Below the pieces are notes generated by a model that had not been told where the DNA came from, ran no database searches, and saw only the letters and a list, made by a program, of their open reading frames with translations. A stretch of DNA of 12,238 nt, from assembly GCA_002323775.1 (NCBI GenBank), contig DCPV01000018.1, positions 1-12,238 on the forward strand. Reading direction: 5' to 3'. A program made the translations under genes and the position numbers. The DNA is from Firmicutes bacterium UBA1535. GTDB taxonomy: Bacteria; Bacillota; Clostridia; Tissierellales; Sedimentibacteraceae. Below are positions 6,458-12,238 of the stretch, in pieces. Each line of letters starts with the position of its first letter. Positions within the stretch are counted from its first letter, which is position 1.

Positions 6458-6486
6458 ATTATATTTAACAATATAAAAAATGTCAA
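6458..6486 (-). promoter_or_regulatory. Consensus promoter of the membrane-protein gene
   Basis: On the reverse strand TTGACA (6486-6481), a 17-nt spacer and TATAAT (6463-6458) give a perfect vegetative promoter about 40 nt before the ATG. No palindrome overlaps it, which suggests constitutive expression. Confidence 0.85.
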
Positions 6487-6696
6487 TAAAATTTTTGATT
6501 TTCAACTTTGAATTTTTATGAGTTATCGGCTCCTTATTATAGCATCTAGTTCTATTGTTTTTTATGTGAACATTCTTATAATTGTAATGTATTCAGGTAT
6601 ATTTTCAATTGACTTCACCTCTAAAACACTAGCCCACATCATAATTTTAACTAAAACCTACTTTATATAATTATTAGTCCTACTATTTACTATTTG

Positions 6697-7083
6697 TTAC
6701 TTTCTAAGAGCATTTTCAATTGCCTTAAGGTATGATTTTGTTGTAACTGTAGCACCGGAAACAGCATCTATTTGAGTATCCTGCTTCTCAATAACCCTTC
6801 GAAACACTTCATCAGAGCAATTAGTAATTTCAGCGGCAAGTACATTCTTATTGATATCAATTTCTATGATTTTATGGTCTCTTACACGAACAGTCAGAGT
6901 ATTTGTCCACCGCCCATGCTCATAATTTCCAACATAATCACCATCCTCAACATTAGACAAATCTATACCAGTAATTACAACATTCTTTCCCTCTGAAAGA
7001 CCATATGTTACTGCTATAAATATACTTACTAATAAAATTGCAATCACACCCAGTATGATAAGTATTATTCTTTTTTTCTTCAT
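6697..7083 (-). CDS. Membrane-anchored FMN-binding domain protein
   Basis: The 128-residue protein starts with a positively charged KKKR and one hydrophobic helix (6-27) that acts as signal anchor, placing the rest outside the membrane. Residues 47-128 form an FMN-binding domain: GDYVGNYEHGRWTNTLTVRVRDHKI, then KIIEIDIN, then DAVSGATVTT (106-115). The SGAT box is the known site where the flavin transferase ApbE attaches FMN covalently to the threonine, here Thr112. Such proteins carry electrons at the outer face in RnfG, NqrC and smaller stand-alone forms. No apbE gene is in the window, so it must be elsewhere. It overlaps the flavodoxin-like gene by 4 nt and is the last gene of the operon. 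I see no clear terminator after it in 6540-6696. Confidence 0.88.
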   Translation of the reverse strand: MKKKRIILIILGVIAILLVSIFIAVTYGLSEGKNVVITGIDLSNVEDGDYVGNYEHGRWTNTLTVRVRDHKIIEIDINKNVLAAEITNCSDEVFRRVIEKQDTQIDAVSGATVTTKSYLKAIENALRK

Positions 7084-7610
7084 CTTTCAACCATCTCCTT
7101 AGCAAATTTAACAATAGGCTCTATTGTTCCTTTATCTGTAAAATCCACCTTATTACCATATGTTTCTAAAAACGCCTCGTATTCACTATCTTTTTCCTTT
7201 TCGTCCTTCTGCATTATCATTTTTCTCATCATAGCCATCATACCCTTATCAATAAGACCTAGCTTTTTATAATCAATCCCACCTCTAAGATGAAATACCT
7301 TTATTTTTTCCAGTAACTCTGGCGTAAAATTTTTCTTCAAAATATTTGAAAAATCTGTTATCTCCGGCTTTGCACAGCCTACAGTAAAGACAATAAGGTT
7401 TTTACAAGGATTCTCTGTAACGAGTTTTACACCAAGAATTCCACTCGCATATAAGCCCCCTCCAAAAATCACAAGGTCATAAGATTGAAGTTGCGAAATC
7501 TTAACTTTAGATTCTTCTATCAAAGCAGCATCAAGTTCTTCAGCAATCCATTCTGCGTAGCGTTTAGTAGTTCCATATTTGGATTTATAAATTACAGCAA
7601 TATTTTTCAT
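7080..7610 (-). CDS. Flavodoxin-domain protein
   Basis: The 176-residue cytosolic protein begins MKNIAVIYKSKYGTTKRYAEWI. SKYGTTKRY (10-18) is the FMN-phosphate loop of flavodoxins after the first beta strand, and YDLVIFGGGLYASGI (44-58) is the second flavin-contact region. Its length and the GGGLYASG motif match the flavodoxin group that includes HemG-type protoporphyrinogen oxidase (Pfam Flavodoxin_5), though residues 105-176 differ and no haem genes are nearby. It probably shuttles electrons in the cytosol. It overlaps the MarR gene and the FMN-binding gene by 4 nt each, implying coupled translation. Only GGAG at 11-nt spacing serves as its own ribosome binding site. Confidence 0.88.
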   Translation of the reverse strand: MKNIAVIYKSKYGTTKRYAEWIAEELDAALIEESKVKISQLQSYDLVIFGGGLYASGILGVKLVTENPCKNLIVFTVGCAKPEITDFSNILKKNFTPELLEKIKVFHLRGGIDYKKLGLIDKGMMAMMRKMIMQKDEKEKDSEYEAFLETYGNKVDFTDKGTIEPIVKFAKEMVER

Positions 7611-8068
7611 AAATTATTTTTCTCCATTCCATCAATATTTTCTATCATGATACTCATACCTTTCTGAAGTGAACTTAGCAATTCATCATCTATACCAGAA
7701 AATATTTTTTCAATATATTCATTTTCTTGCTGTTCCCTGCTTTTGAAATAATCAAAGCATTTTTCAGTTAAAGAAACCTTTATACTACGCAAATCTTTTG
7801 TATCCTTTTGTAATTGTAAATATCCTTTCCGACTTAAAGCATCCGCCATTTTTTTAATATTTTGCCTCGATGTTCCTAGAAATTTTGCTATATCACCTAT
7901 ATTCGGTGATGTTTCCCTAAATTTTGCTACTGCCATCAAAACAAACCATTGCTTATTAGATACACTTGGATCAATTTTATCTCCCAATGTTTGAAATCGG
8001 TTTGAAAGTGAATGTATAGCACCGAAAACAAATAAATTTTTAGGTACATCTATATCTGTAATTTTCAC
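7607..8068 (-). CDS. MarR-family transcriptional regulator
   Basis: The 153-residue protein has the MarR layout: a helical dimerisation start, a winged helix-turn-helix at about 54-101 (NIGDIAKFLGTSRQNIKKMADALSRKGYLQ), with the wing at LQKDTKDLRSIKVSLT (86-101), and C-terminal dimer helices. The RQNIKK recognition helix and wing Asp-x-Arg (D92, R94) are standard. The start is a GTG at 8068, preceded by AAAGGAG with 8-nt spacing; the next in-frame Met (position 45) would delete the dimer region. It heads an operon with two flavoproteins and has two palindromic sites in its own promoter, so it very likely represses its own operon and is released by a ligand or oxidant. Its single cysteine (104) could be redox-sensitive, but that is speculation. 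Confidence 0.93.
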   Translation of the reverse strand: MKITDIDVPKNLFVFGAIHSLSNRFQTLGDKIDPSVSNKQWFVLMAVAKFRETSPNIGDIAKFLGTSRQNIKKMADALSRKGYLQLQKDTKDLRSIKVSLTEKCFDYFKSREQQENEYIEKIFSGIDDELLSSLQKGMSIMIENIDGMEKNNL

Positions 8069-8088
8069 TAGCTATTCTCCTTTCTTTT

Positions 8089-8104
8089 AGGTAATAAGTT
8101 ACCT
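8089..8104. promoter_or_regulatory. MarR operator 2, at the transcript start
   Basis: AGGTAA-TAAG-TTACCT is a palindrome with 6-bp arms located around +1 to +16 of the predicted transcript and just before the ribosome binding site. It matches operator 1 at 13 of 16 positions and is centred 29 bp from it, about three helical turns. Confidence 0.75.
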
Positions 8105-8111
8105 TTTTTTC

Positions 8112-8140
8112 ATAATAACATAACTTGTTACCTATGTCAA
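8112..8140 (-). promoter_or_regulatory. Promoter of the marR-flavodoxin-FMN operon
   Basis: On the reverse strand TTGACA (8140-8135), a 17-nt spacer and TATTAT (8117-8112) make a near-perfect promoter. The spacer is almost filled by operator 1. Confidence 0.88.
8118..8133. promoter_or_regulatory. MarR operator 1, in the promoter spacer
   Basis: The reverse strand reads AGGTAACAAGTTATGT, an imperfect palindrome (core GTAAC/GTTAT) lying between the -35 and -10 boxes. Binding here would block RNA polymerase directly. Confidence 0.7.
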
Positions 8141-8438
8141 AGAAAATTTAATTTTAATAATAATCAACTTCAATACCTATCTGATTAACTTTAAAGATTA
8201 TCATAAAATCATTTGCAGAAGTGATGTATAAGAGCTTTGCGACTATATAACATAACTGGATTTAAACTCAATCAGTGTTTAAATGTGAGTGTAATCCAAG
8301 TAGAACTCTACATTTGTTGGAAGTTTCGATATATGTTGTAAAGGCTAGCTTCTAGCAAGCAAATTAATATAGAAAATATATTTTCTCTATAATATAATAC
8401 ATTGTTTAATCTATGGAATTTGCTGTTTAAGAGACTAC
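8141..8438. other. Gene-free stretch with several inverted repeats
   Basis: The gap between the MarR start and the UDG-like gene is about 475 bases. Besides the promoter/operators and the terminator it holds three unexplained pairings: ATTTAAAC (8260-8267) with GTTTAAAT (8277-8284) around a 9-nt loop, GCTAG with CTAGC (8344-8355), and the perfect 16-nt palindrome AGAAAATA-TATTTTCT (8371-8386). I find no open frame above about ten codons with a ribosome binding site. It may be decayed sequence or a small structured RNA; nothing decides between these. Confidence 0.4.
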
Positions 8439-8478
8439 AAAAAATTCCAATGTTTTACTATATAAAACATCGGAATTT
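8439..8478 (-). terminator. Terminator of the DNA-glycosylase operon
   Basis: Arms 8442-8457 and 8463-8478 form a 16-bp stem with a single A/C mismatch and a 5-nt loop. On the reverse strand it is followed directly by TTTTTTG, so it stops transcripts from the UDG-like gene. The other strand also continues T-rich, so it may work both ways. Confidence 0.85.
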
Positions 8479-8543
8479 GAATTTTTATTTTTATTAAATT
8501 GAGAGTTCCAGATAGGAGTTATTTTATTAAAGTTTAGACAATC

Positions 8544-9158
8544 TTAAGCATCATTTAATATCTCCATCATCCTCCTAATATCGTCTGTAATCATAACACA
8601 TTTTGATTTTTCAATCAAAATATTTCCACCAGTCATGATATAAGATGGAAACACTCTGATGGAATTCCAATAATATTCATTATGGCGTATTTTGTAAGTT
8701 GATTCTGATGGTATAACATTTTTCTTTGTCTTTGATTTTACAATCATATTGACTGACTTTTTCGCTACATCACCCATTAACATAATAACCTTAAGATTTG
8801 GAAACAGCATAAGCTCTGCTTCAAGAAGTGGCAAATGCGATTTGATTATATCAGTATCTACCTTATAGTCAGTTTTTGGTGATTTCACAGCAGTTGTAAT
8901 ATAAATGCCCTTGTATAAAATGTCATCAATACTTTTGACTGGTACTCCAGCATCAGAAAATAAACTGCGAGTTGTTCGCATGTAGTCGGGATCAATGGCT
9001 TTGCTATAAAATCCATCCTCTGGGTTTTGAGACGGCACTTCACTAATCATAATGACCTTGATTTTATTCGGATCAAGCTCACAATTAGGGAATTGTAGTG
9101 TTTTGAAATCCAAACTATTTTTCACTGATATTTCCGATAAATAATTATTAATGTTCAT
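8544..9158 (-). CDS. Uracil-DNA glycosylase superfamily protein, atypical
   Basis: The 204-residue protein has the order of motifs of the UDG fold. IKVIMISEVPSQNPEDGFYS (33-52) corresponds to the GExPGxxED-type motif that positions the catalytic water and uracil ring. IYITTAVKSPKT (85-96) is the second strand and loop, and LKVIMLMGDVAKKS (122-135) resembles the 'ilLG..A' strand. The last motif, normally HPS with a catalytic histidine, reads FPSYIMTGGNIL (170-181): His is replaced by Phe. Activity on uracil is therefore uncertain; it may act on another base or only bind DNA. GGAGG precedes the ATG. It overlaps the GNAT gene end by 11 nt and is the last gene of the operon that starts with the Fpg/Nei-like protein, so a joint nucleic-acid role is plausible. 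Confidence 0.75.
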   Translation of the reverse strand: MNINNYLSEISVKNSLDFKTLQFPNCELDPNKIKVIMISEVPSQNPEDGFYSKAIDPDYMRTTRSLFSDAGVPVKSIDDILYKGIYITTAVKSPKTDYKVDTDIIKSHLPLLEAELMLFPNLKVIMLMGDVAKKSVNMIVKSKTKKNVIPSESTYKIRHNEYYWNSIRVFPSYIMTGGNILIEKSKCVMITDDIRRMMEILNDA

Positions 9159-10329
9159 TGCTTACCTCCATTAATTTTATATCTGAAACACACTTACGTG
9201 CGGCAACACAAGCTGTGCAATGACAGACTTTTCCATCTGCAAGCCAATCTTTTTCCCATTGTGTTCCTGTGTAATCACAGTCCTGTCCATCGACAAGTTT
9301 AGCGTGCAAGCTTGGAATTAAAGATATCTTTTCTGACTCATCAAAATCAATCCATTTCTTAATATATTCAAGCAATTCAGTACTAAGTAAATTTGGGTGC
9401 ATATCTTCTATATCCACTAATTTTTGAACATCTGTAATCAGTTTTTCCATTGTTATATCTTTATGTAAAGCACCATTTTCATAACAATGGTGACAATAGT
9501 CTTGACTTATGATGCTATCTTTTCCTTTACCAAAATCCTCTTGCTTAGTCATAGGCATAGCACAAGATTGACATACAAGGAATCCTTTATCGTATCTTTT
9601 GAATCCCAACGATTGATATATTAAACTTGCCGGATAAAATGCCCGTGTTGTGATAACTTTAGCACCATTTGCAAATGCGTTGCTAATTGCATTAATACAA
9701 ACTGACTTTGCCAATCCTTTGCGTCGGTATTCTTCAAGCGTTGCAACAAATTCTAACGAGGCAATACCTTTGTTATCCATTATCGACGCTATTGCCGCCG
9801 GTTTATCGTCAACATATGCAATATATGAAATTAGCTTTCCTTTTTCGCACCAGCTATAATGATTGATTGGGTGTACATCTTGATAACCCCCTGCTAAAAC
9901 TTGATTAGCTATATCAACCCAGATTTTGAAATCCTCAACTGTTTCCACTCTTTTAATAACTTCATTGTTCGTGGCGTTTTCTAGCTGATTTTCTGGCAAA
10001 AGCATCATATAGAATTCCTCATTTTCATTTGGCAGATTTATTTCCTGATTATTATCATTCAATAAATCATGGATTCTCTTTGAATGAAGTGGCCACCAAA
10101 CCGGCAATGAAAGAGACTTAATTTCTGCAATTTTATCTTTTGCTTCATCATTAGTTAAATGCTCAATCCTTATATCATAAACAAAGCATATACCTTTCTC
10201 ATTTTCTCTCGGCTTTATTATACGATAAATTCCATTGTCTATAGTTTCCATATGAATGGCATCTGCAAAAAAATCAAGATAAAATATCGCACCATCATCA
10301 ATAAATTTCATAATTTCATAATTACTCAT
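9148..10329 (-). CDS. GNAT acetyltransferase fused to a zinc ribbon and Cys-rich tail
   Basis: I set the start at the ATG at 10329, one base after the previous stop, with AGAGG upstream; the open frame continues upstream inside the preceding gene. The 393-residue product has an N-terminal region of about 1-110 with VYDIRIEHLTNDEA that looks like a reduced GNAT-like half. A GNAT domain follows (about 125-250) with SLEFVATLEEYRRKGLAKSV (191-210), the acetyl-CoA-binding strand and R/Q-x-x-G-x-A loop, and IYQSLGFKRYDKG at its end. Next is a zinc ribbon CxxC-x22-CxxC (Cys253, 256, 279, 282; CQSCAMPM ... DYCHHCYENGA), which fits the 'putative zinc ribbon' family Zn_ribbon_2. A further tail has CDYTGTQW and CHCTACVAARKC (Cys351, 369, 371, 374, 380). 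The substrate is unknown. Confidence 0.85.
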   Translation of the reverse strand: MSNYEIMKFIDDGAIFYLDFFADAIHMETIDNGIYRIIKPRENEKGICFVYDIRIEHLTNDEAKDKIAEIKSLSLPVWWPLHSKRIHDLLNDNNQEINLPNENEEFYMMLLPENQLENATNNEVIKRVETVEDFKIWVDIANQVLAGGYQDVHPINHYSWCEKGKLISYIAYVDDKPAAIASIMDNKGIASLEFVATLEEYRRKGLAKSVCINAISNAFANGAKVITTRAFYPASLIYQSLGFKRYDKGFLVCQSCAMPMTKQEDFGKGKDSIISQDYCHHCYENGALHKDITMEKLITDVQKLVDIEDMHPNLLSTELLEYIKKWIDFDESEKISLIPSLHAKLVDGQDCDYTGTQWEKDWLADGKVCHCTACVAARKCVSDIKLMEVSNEH

Positions 10330-10330
10330 A

Positions 10331-11176
10331 TTATCTACCTCTTTCAAACGGCTGACAAGCAGGACAATAATATATATTCCCACCCAAATAAGCCTCACGA
10401 ATTATATCATTACCGCAAGAGGGGCATGAATATTTGAATGTATTAGAAGAAAGAGCAGTTTTATAACCACCCTTGTTGCCAAACAAATCACGCTCCGTAT
10501 CACGTCCGCCTTGTATCCTCATAGCAAGTAGGGTAGATTTAATGCTATGATATAGCTTTTCTTTTTCATTATCATTAAATGTTTGTAGCTTGCGTTTAGG
10601 ATGTATATTAGCATTCCATAAAATATCATGCAAAACACCATTACCCAACCCTGGTATCCTTTGCTCAGTGGCAAGAAAGGCTTTAGCACTCAAGGATTGC
10701 TTTGTATTATTCCATAATGTGTCAAAGTAATCTTTGTTAAATGCCTCAGTCAGTGGGTCAGGGCATCGATTGCAAACATAATTATCTGGTAATCCATCCT
10801 CCCCTACAGGAAAACAAAACATAGCACCCCACATTTGCACTGTGCAGCTCATATAAGAGCCATCCTCAAACTCAATTAAAAGCTGGTGCTTAGCCGGTAA
10901 TTTTTCACTAGATGTATGATATTTAATCGGTGTGCTTATCACCATTAGCATATCATCACATAAAATCTCAACATTTCCGCCACAGGTATAGCCTGTACCG
11001 GGATTTGATGAAATTATTTTTTTACCATATAGCTTTTCATGATATGTATTTGGATTGCCAGTATACCATGCAAAGGCATGAGGATGGGCATTTGCTGTTA
11101 CATTCATAACAGTCTTACCAACAAGTGTTTGGTTAATTTGCTCTGACAAGACATACGCTTCAGGTAATTCAATCAT
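10331..11176 (-). CDS. Fpg/Nei-family DNA glycosylase-like protein lacking Pro2
   Basis: The ATG at 11176 follows AAGGAGA with 9-nt spacing and gives the family start MIELPEA; ten upstream codons in frame are ignored. The 281-residue protein has the Fpg/Nei order: a beta-sandwich N-domain (1-120), the helix-two-turn-helix with RIPGLGNGVLHDILWNANIHP (173-193), and a C-terminal zinc finger CPSC ... CPACQ (Cys251, 254, 271, 274). Fpg and Nei begin Met-Pro-Glu/Gly, with Pro as Schiff-base nucleophile after Met removal. Here position 2 is Ile, although Glu3 is kept, and the finger's usual GR is GGN. The canonical chemistry is therefore doubtful. Relatives in clostridia with MIELPEA starts are commonly named endonuclease VIII or Fpg-like. 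It is the first gene of the operon and ends one base before the GNAT start. Confidence 0.88.
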   Translation of the reverse strand: MIELPEAYVLSEQINQTLVGKTVMNVTANAHPHAFAWYTGNPNTYHEKLYGKKIISSNPGTGYTCGGNVEILCDDMLMVISTPIKYHTSSEKLPAKHQLLIEFEDGSYMSCTVQMWGAMFCFPVGEDGLPDNYVCNRCPDPLTEAFNKDYFDTLWNNTKQSLSAKAFLATEQRIPGLGNGVLHDILWNANIHPKRKLQTFNDNEKEKLYHSIKSTLLAMRIQGGRDTERDLFGNKGGYKTALSSNTFKYSCPSCGNDIIREAYLGGNIYYCPACQPFERGR

Positions 11177-11203
11177 AATATATTTCTCCTTGTATAATAA
11201 AGT

Positions 11204-11220
11204 CACAGCTAAAAGCTATG
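11204..11220 (-). promoter_or_regulatory. 5'-leader hairpin of the glycosylase operon
   Basis: CATAGCT-TTT-AGCTGTG (reverse strand) forms a 7-bp stem with one G-U pair in the predicted untranslated leader, between the -10 box and the ribosome binding site. It may stabilise the transcript; it is too small for a known riboswitch. Confidence 0.4.
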
Positions 11221-11235
11221 CTGATTTATTTCTTT

Positions 11236-11251
11236 ACATTATAAGTTACCT
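11236..11251 (-). promoter_or_regulatory. MarR-operator-like site over the putative -10 box of the glycosylase operon
   Basis: The reverse strand reads AGGTAACTTATAATGT. It contains TATAAT (11243-11238), 61 nt before the ATG. It matches the MarR operators at 8089-8104 and 8118-8133 at 13 and 12 of 16 positions (same strand), with AGGTAACTTAT identical to the first. No good -35 box is seen at 16-18 nt; TTGTCA (11261-11256) is only 12 nt away. The operator match is real by eye, but its function is inferred. Confidence 0.5.
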
Positions 11252-11553
11252 AGTTTGACAACTGTGTGTCATATTATAAATATTTTTTTACTGTTTTATA
11301 AATTTGTTTTTAATAATCTCTCGATAAATAATCGCATGTCCTGTTTGCTTAAGCAAAAACTTTTGACATATCATGCACGAGACTTAAAATAAAATCGAAT
11401 TAGTTCCATCTAACAACTGGTTTTCTCAACAAAAGTGATATAATAATTAAATTTATCACCATCTTAATAGCTTCTTCTGATGCTCATTATATCATAAAAC
11501 CGTCCAAAAATATCCATTTTTTCTTAGCAATTTAATTTCTTATTAGACGACAT
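11252..11553. other. Intergenic stretch upstream of the glycosylase operon
   Basis: The gap between the glycosylase start and the lipoprotein gene is about 415 bases. Apart from the promoter region and the terminator I see a palindrome TTTGCTTAAGCAAA (11344-11357), a plus-strand TTGACA-like box near 11363 followed about 16 nt later by TAAAAT, and GTGATA/TATCAC arms (11435-11440, 11454-11459). No open frame with a ribosome binding site follows the plus-strand promoter-like pair, so any product would be a non-coding RNA. I do not call one. Confidence 0.35.
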
Positions 11554-11580
11554 ATAAAAAGCACCCTTTCGAGTGCTTAA
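11554..11580 (-). terminator. GAAA-tetraloop terminator of the lipoprotein gene
   Basis: On the reverse strand AAGCACTC-GAAA-GGGTGCTT makes an 8-bp stem (11559-11578) with one G-U pair and a stable GNRA loop, followed by TTTTTATATG. It starts 14 nt after the stop codon and fits a strong intrinsic terminator. Confidence 0.93.
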
Positions 11581-11592
11581 TTTCTGTAATTA

Positions 11593-12195
11593 TTAATTAT
11601 TTGGGGTAAAAGAATCTTTCATTTCTTCCGTAGCTTTAAGCAAATCTCCCATTATGGCATTCTGCAAATCACTATCCATATCAATTTTCCATTTACCTTC
11701 AACTTTATTAAGCTTTATATCAACCGTACTTGTTATTTTTTCATCTTTATTCTTACTTAATGCTTCATCAAATAACTCGATTGATTTTTGTTCCATTTGT
11801 TCATCTGTCATTTTCTCTGAATCTGACTTAAATGCTTCACTCATGGCTAAGCTAAATAAGTCTCCCATCATATCTTTTATGACTTTTCCTATGTTTGTAT
11901 TTGTTATCTCTACTTTAACAACAGCTTTGTCTTTATTTTCTTCTGATGATATAATTTTATATTCTAGTCCACCTAGAATTTTTTTAGCCTGTTTTTCTGC
12001 CAATTCTTGACTTTCATCTTCATTTTCACTGTCTACAAGCTCATTATAATCAAGATACTCACCTATAGCCTCTTTATCAAATGCTTTAATAGCTTTTAAT
12101 GCGTTTGCAGTAGCTTTCTCAGCTGTCTCGCCTTTGCTATTGCAGGCTGTTAATAATAACATTAAAACCATAATTAATGCTAATGCTTTCTTCAT
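11593..12195 (-). CDS. Secreted lipoprotein, DUF4878/DUF5105-like
   Basis: The start is the ATG at 12195, with AAGGA directly upstream and GGAGG further back; an in-frame ATG at 12228 would add 11 residues ahead of the signal peptide and is unlikely. The 200-residue product begins MKKALALIMVLMLLLTAC, a type II signal peptide with lipobox LTAC, so Cys18 is lipidated and the protein sits on the outer face of the membrane. ETAEKATANALKAIKAFDKEAIGEYLDY (23-50) and the later strands (AVVKVEITNT, ITSTVDIKLNKVEGKWKIDMDSDL) resemble NTF2-like lipoproteins such as DUF4878 or DUF5105. The middle is acidic, with a long helix (115-150). Function is unknown. The right window edge is 43 bases upstream, so its promoter is not visible. 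It ends in a GAAA-loop terminator. Confidence 0.85.
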   Translation of the reverse strand: MKKALALIMVLMLLLTACNSKGETAEKATANALKAIKAFDKEAIGEYLDYNELVDSENEDESQELAEKQAKKILGGLEYKIISSEENKDKAVVKVEITNTNIGKVIKDMMGDLFSLAMSEAFKSDSEKMTDEQMEQKSIELFDEALSKNKDEKITSTVDIKLNKVEGKWKIDMDSDLQNAIMGDLLKATEEMKDSFTPNN

Positions 12196-12238
12196 TTCCT
12201 TAACTCCTCCTAAAATATATAATTTCAATGTCTAAATT

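Noticed and set aside
11344..11459. Plus-strand promoter-like boxes and palindromes as a small RNA gene
   Set aside because: The -10 is imperfect, no terminator lies at a sensible distance on the plus strand, and the palindromes are short for such AT-rich DNA.
11654..12010. Plus-strand 118-codon frame opposite the lipoprotein gene
   Set aside because: Ser/Phe/Leu-rich composition is typical of the antisense of an acidic, Lys-rich coding region; the minus-strand gene has a signal peptide, a lipobox and a terminator.

Overview
The window is AT-rich throughout (around two thirds A+T by eye), uses strong AGGAGG-type ribosome binding sites, GTG and ATG starts and TTGACA/TATAAT promoters, and its proteins resemble clostridial ones. 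It most likely comes from the chromosome of a low-GC anaerobic Firmicute (Clostridia). I see no phage, insertion-sequence, CRISPR, tRNA or rRNA features. The layout is a patchwork of short, independently promoted units, mostly on the minus strand.

Left part (1-3005). The left edge cuts a minus-strand gene whose N-terminus is a heavy-metal-associated GMTCxxC domain. A plus-strand APH-fold phosphotransferase (382-1335) runs convergently, through a shared two-way terminator, into a minus-strand pair: a streptomycin-kinase-like APH protein (3005-2103) followed by an Imm-5-like putative immunity protein (2010-1414).

Middle (3006-6417). An unannotated 39-residue peptide with 14 cysteines (3475-3356, minus) has a strong ribosome binding site and is followed by a hairpin. 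It lies behind a LysR regulator (4502-3615) that is divergent from a YeiH-type membrane transporter (4621-5646). The two promoters share one short region containing a T-N11-A palindrome. A branched terminator separates the transporter from an uncharacterised membrane protein (6417-5722), which has a perfect consensus promoter.

Redox operon (8068-6697, minus). MarR regulator, flavodoxin-like protein and membrane-anchored FMN-binding protein overlap by 4 nt at each junction. The promoter is consensus, with one palindromic operator in the spacer and a second at the transcript start, a layout that predicts autorepression.

DNA-glycosylase operon (11176-8544, minus). An Fpg/Nei-like protein without the usual Pro2, a GNAT acetyltransferase fused to a zinc ribbon, and a uracil-DNA-glycosylase-superfamily protein with a degenerate second motif form a tight three-gene unit ending in a terminator. 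A sequence resembling the MarR operators overlaps its putative -10 box, so the two operons may share a regulator. The right edge holds a lipoprotein gene (12195-11593) with a GAAA-tetraloop terminator.

The most novel-looking items are the Cys-rich micropeptide, the atypical double-glycosylase/GNAT operon, and the possible operator link between the redox and glycosylase operons.
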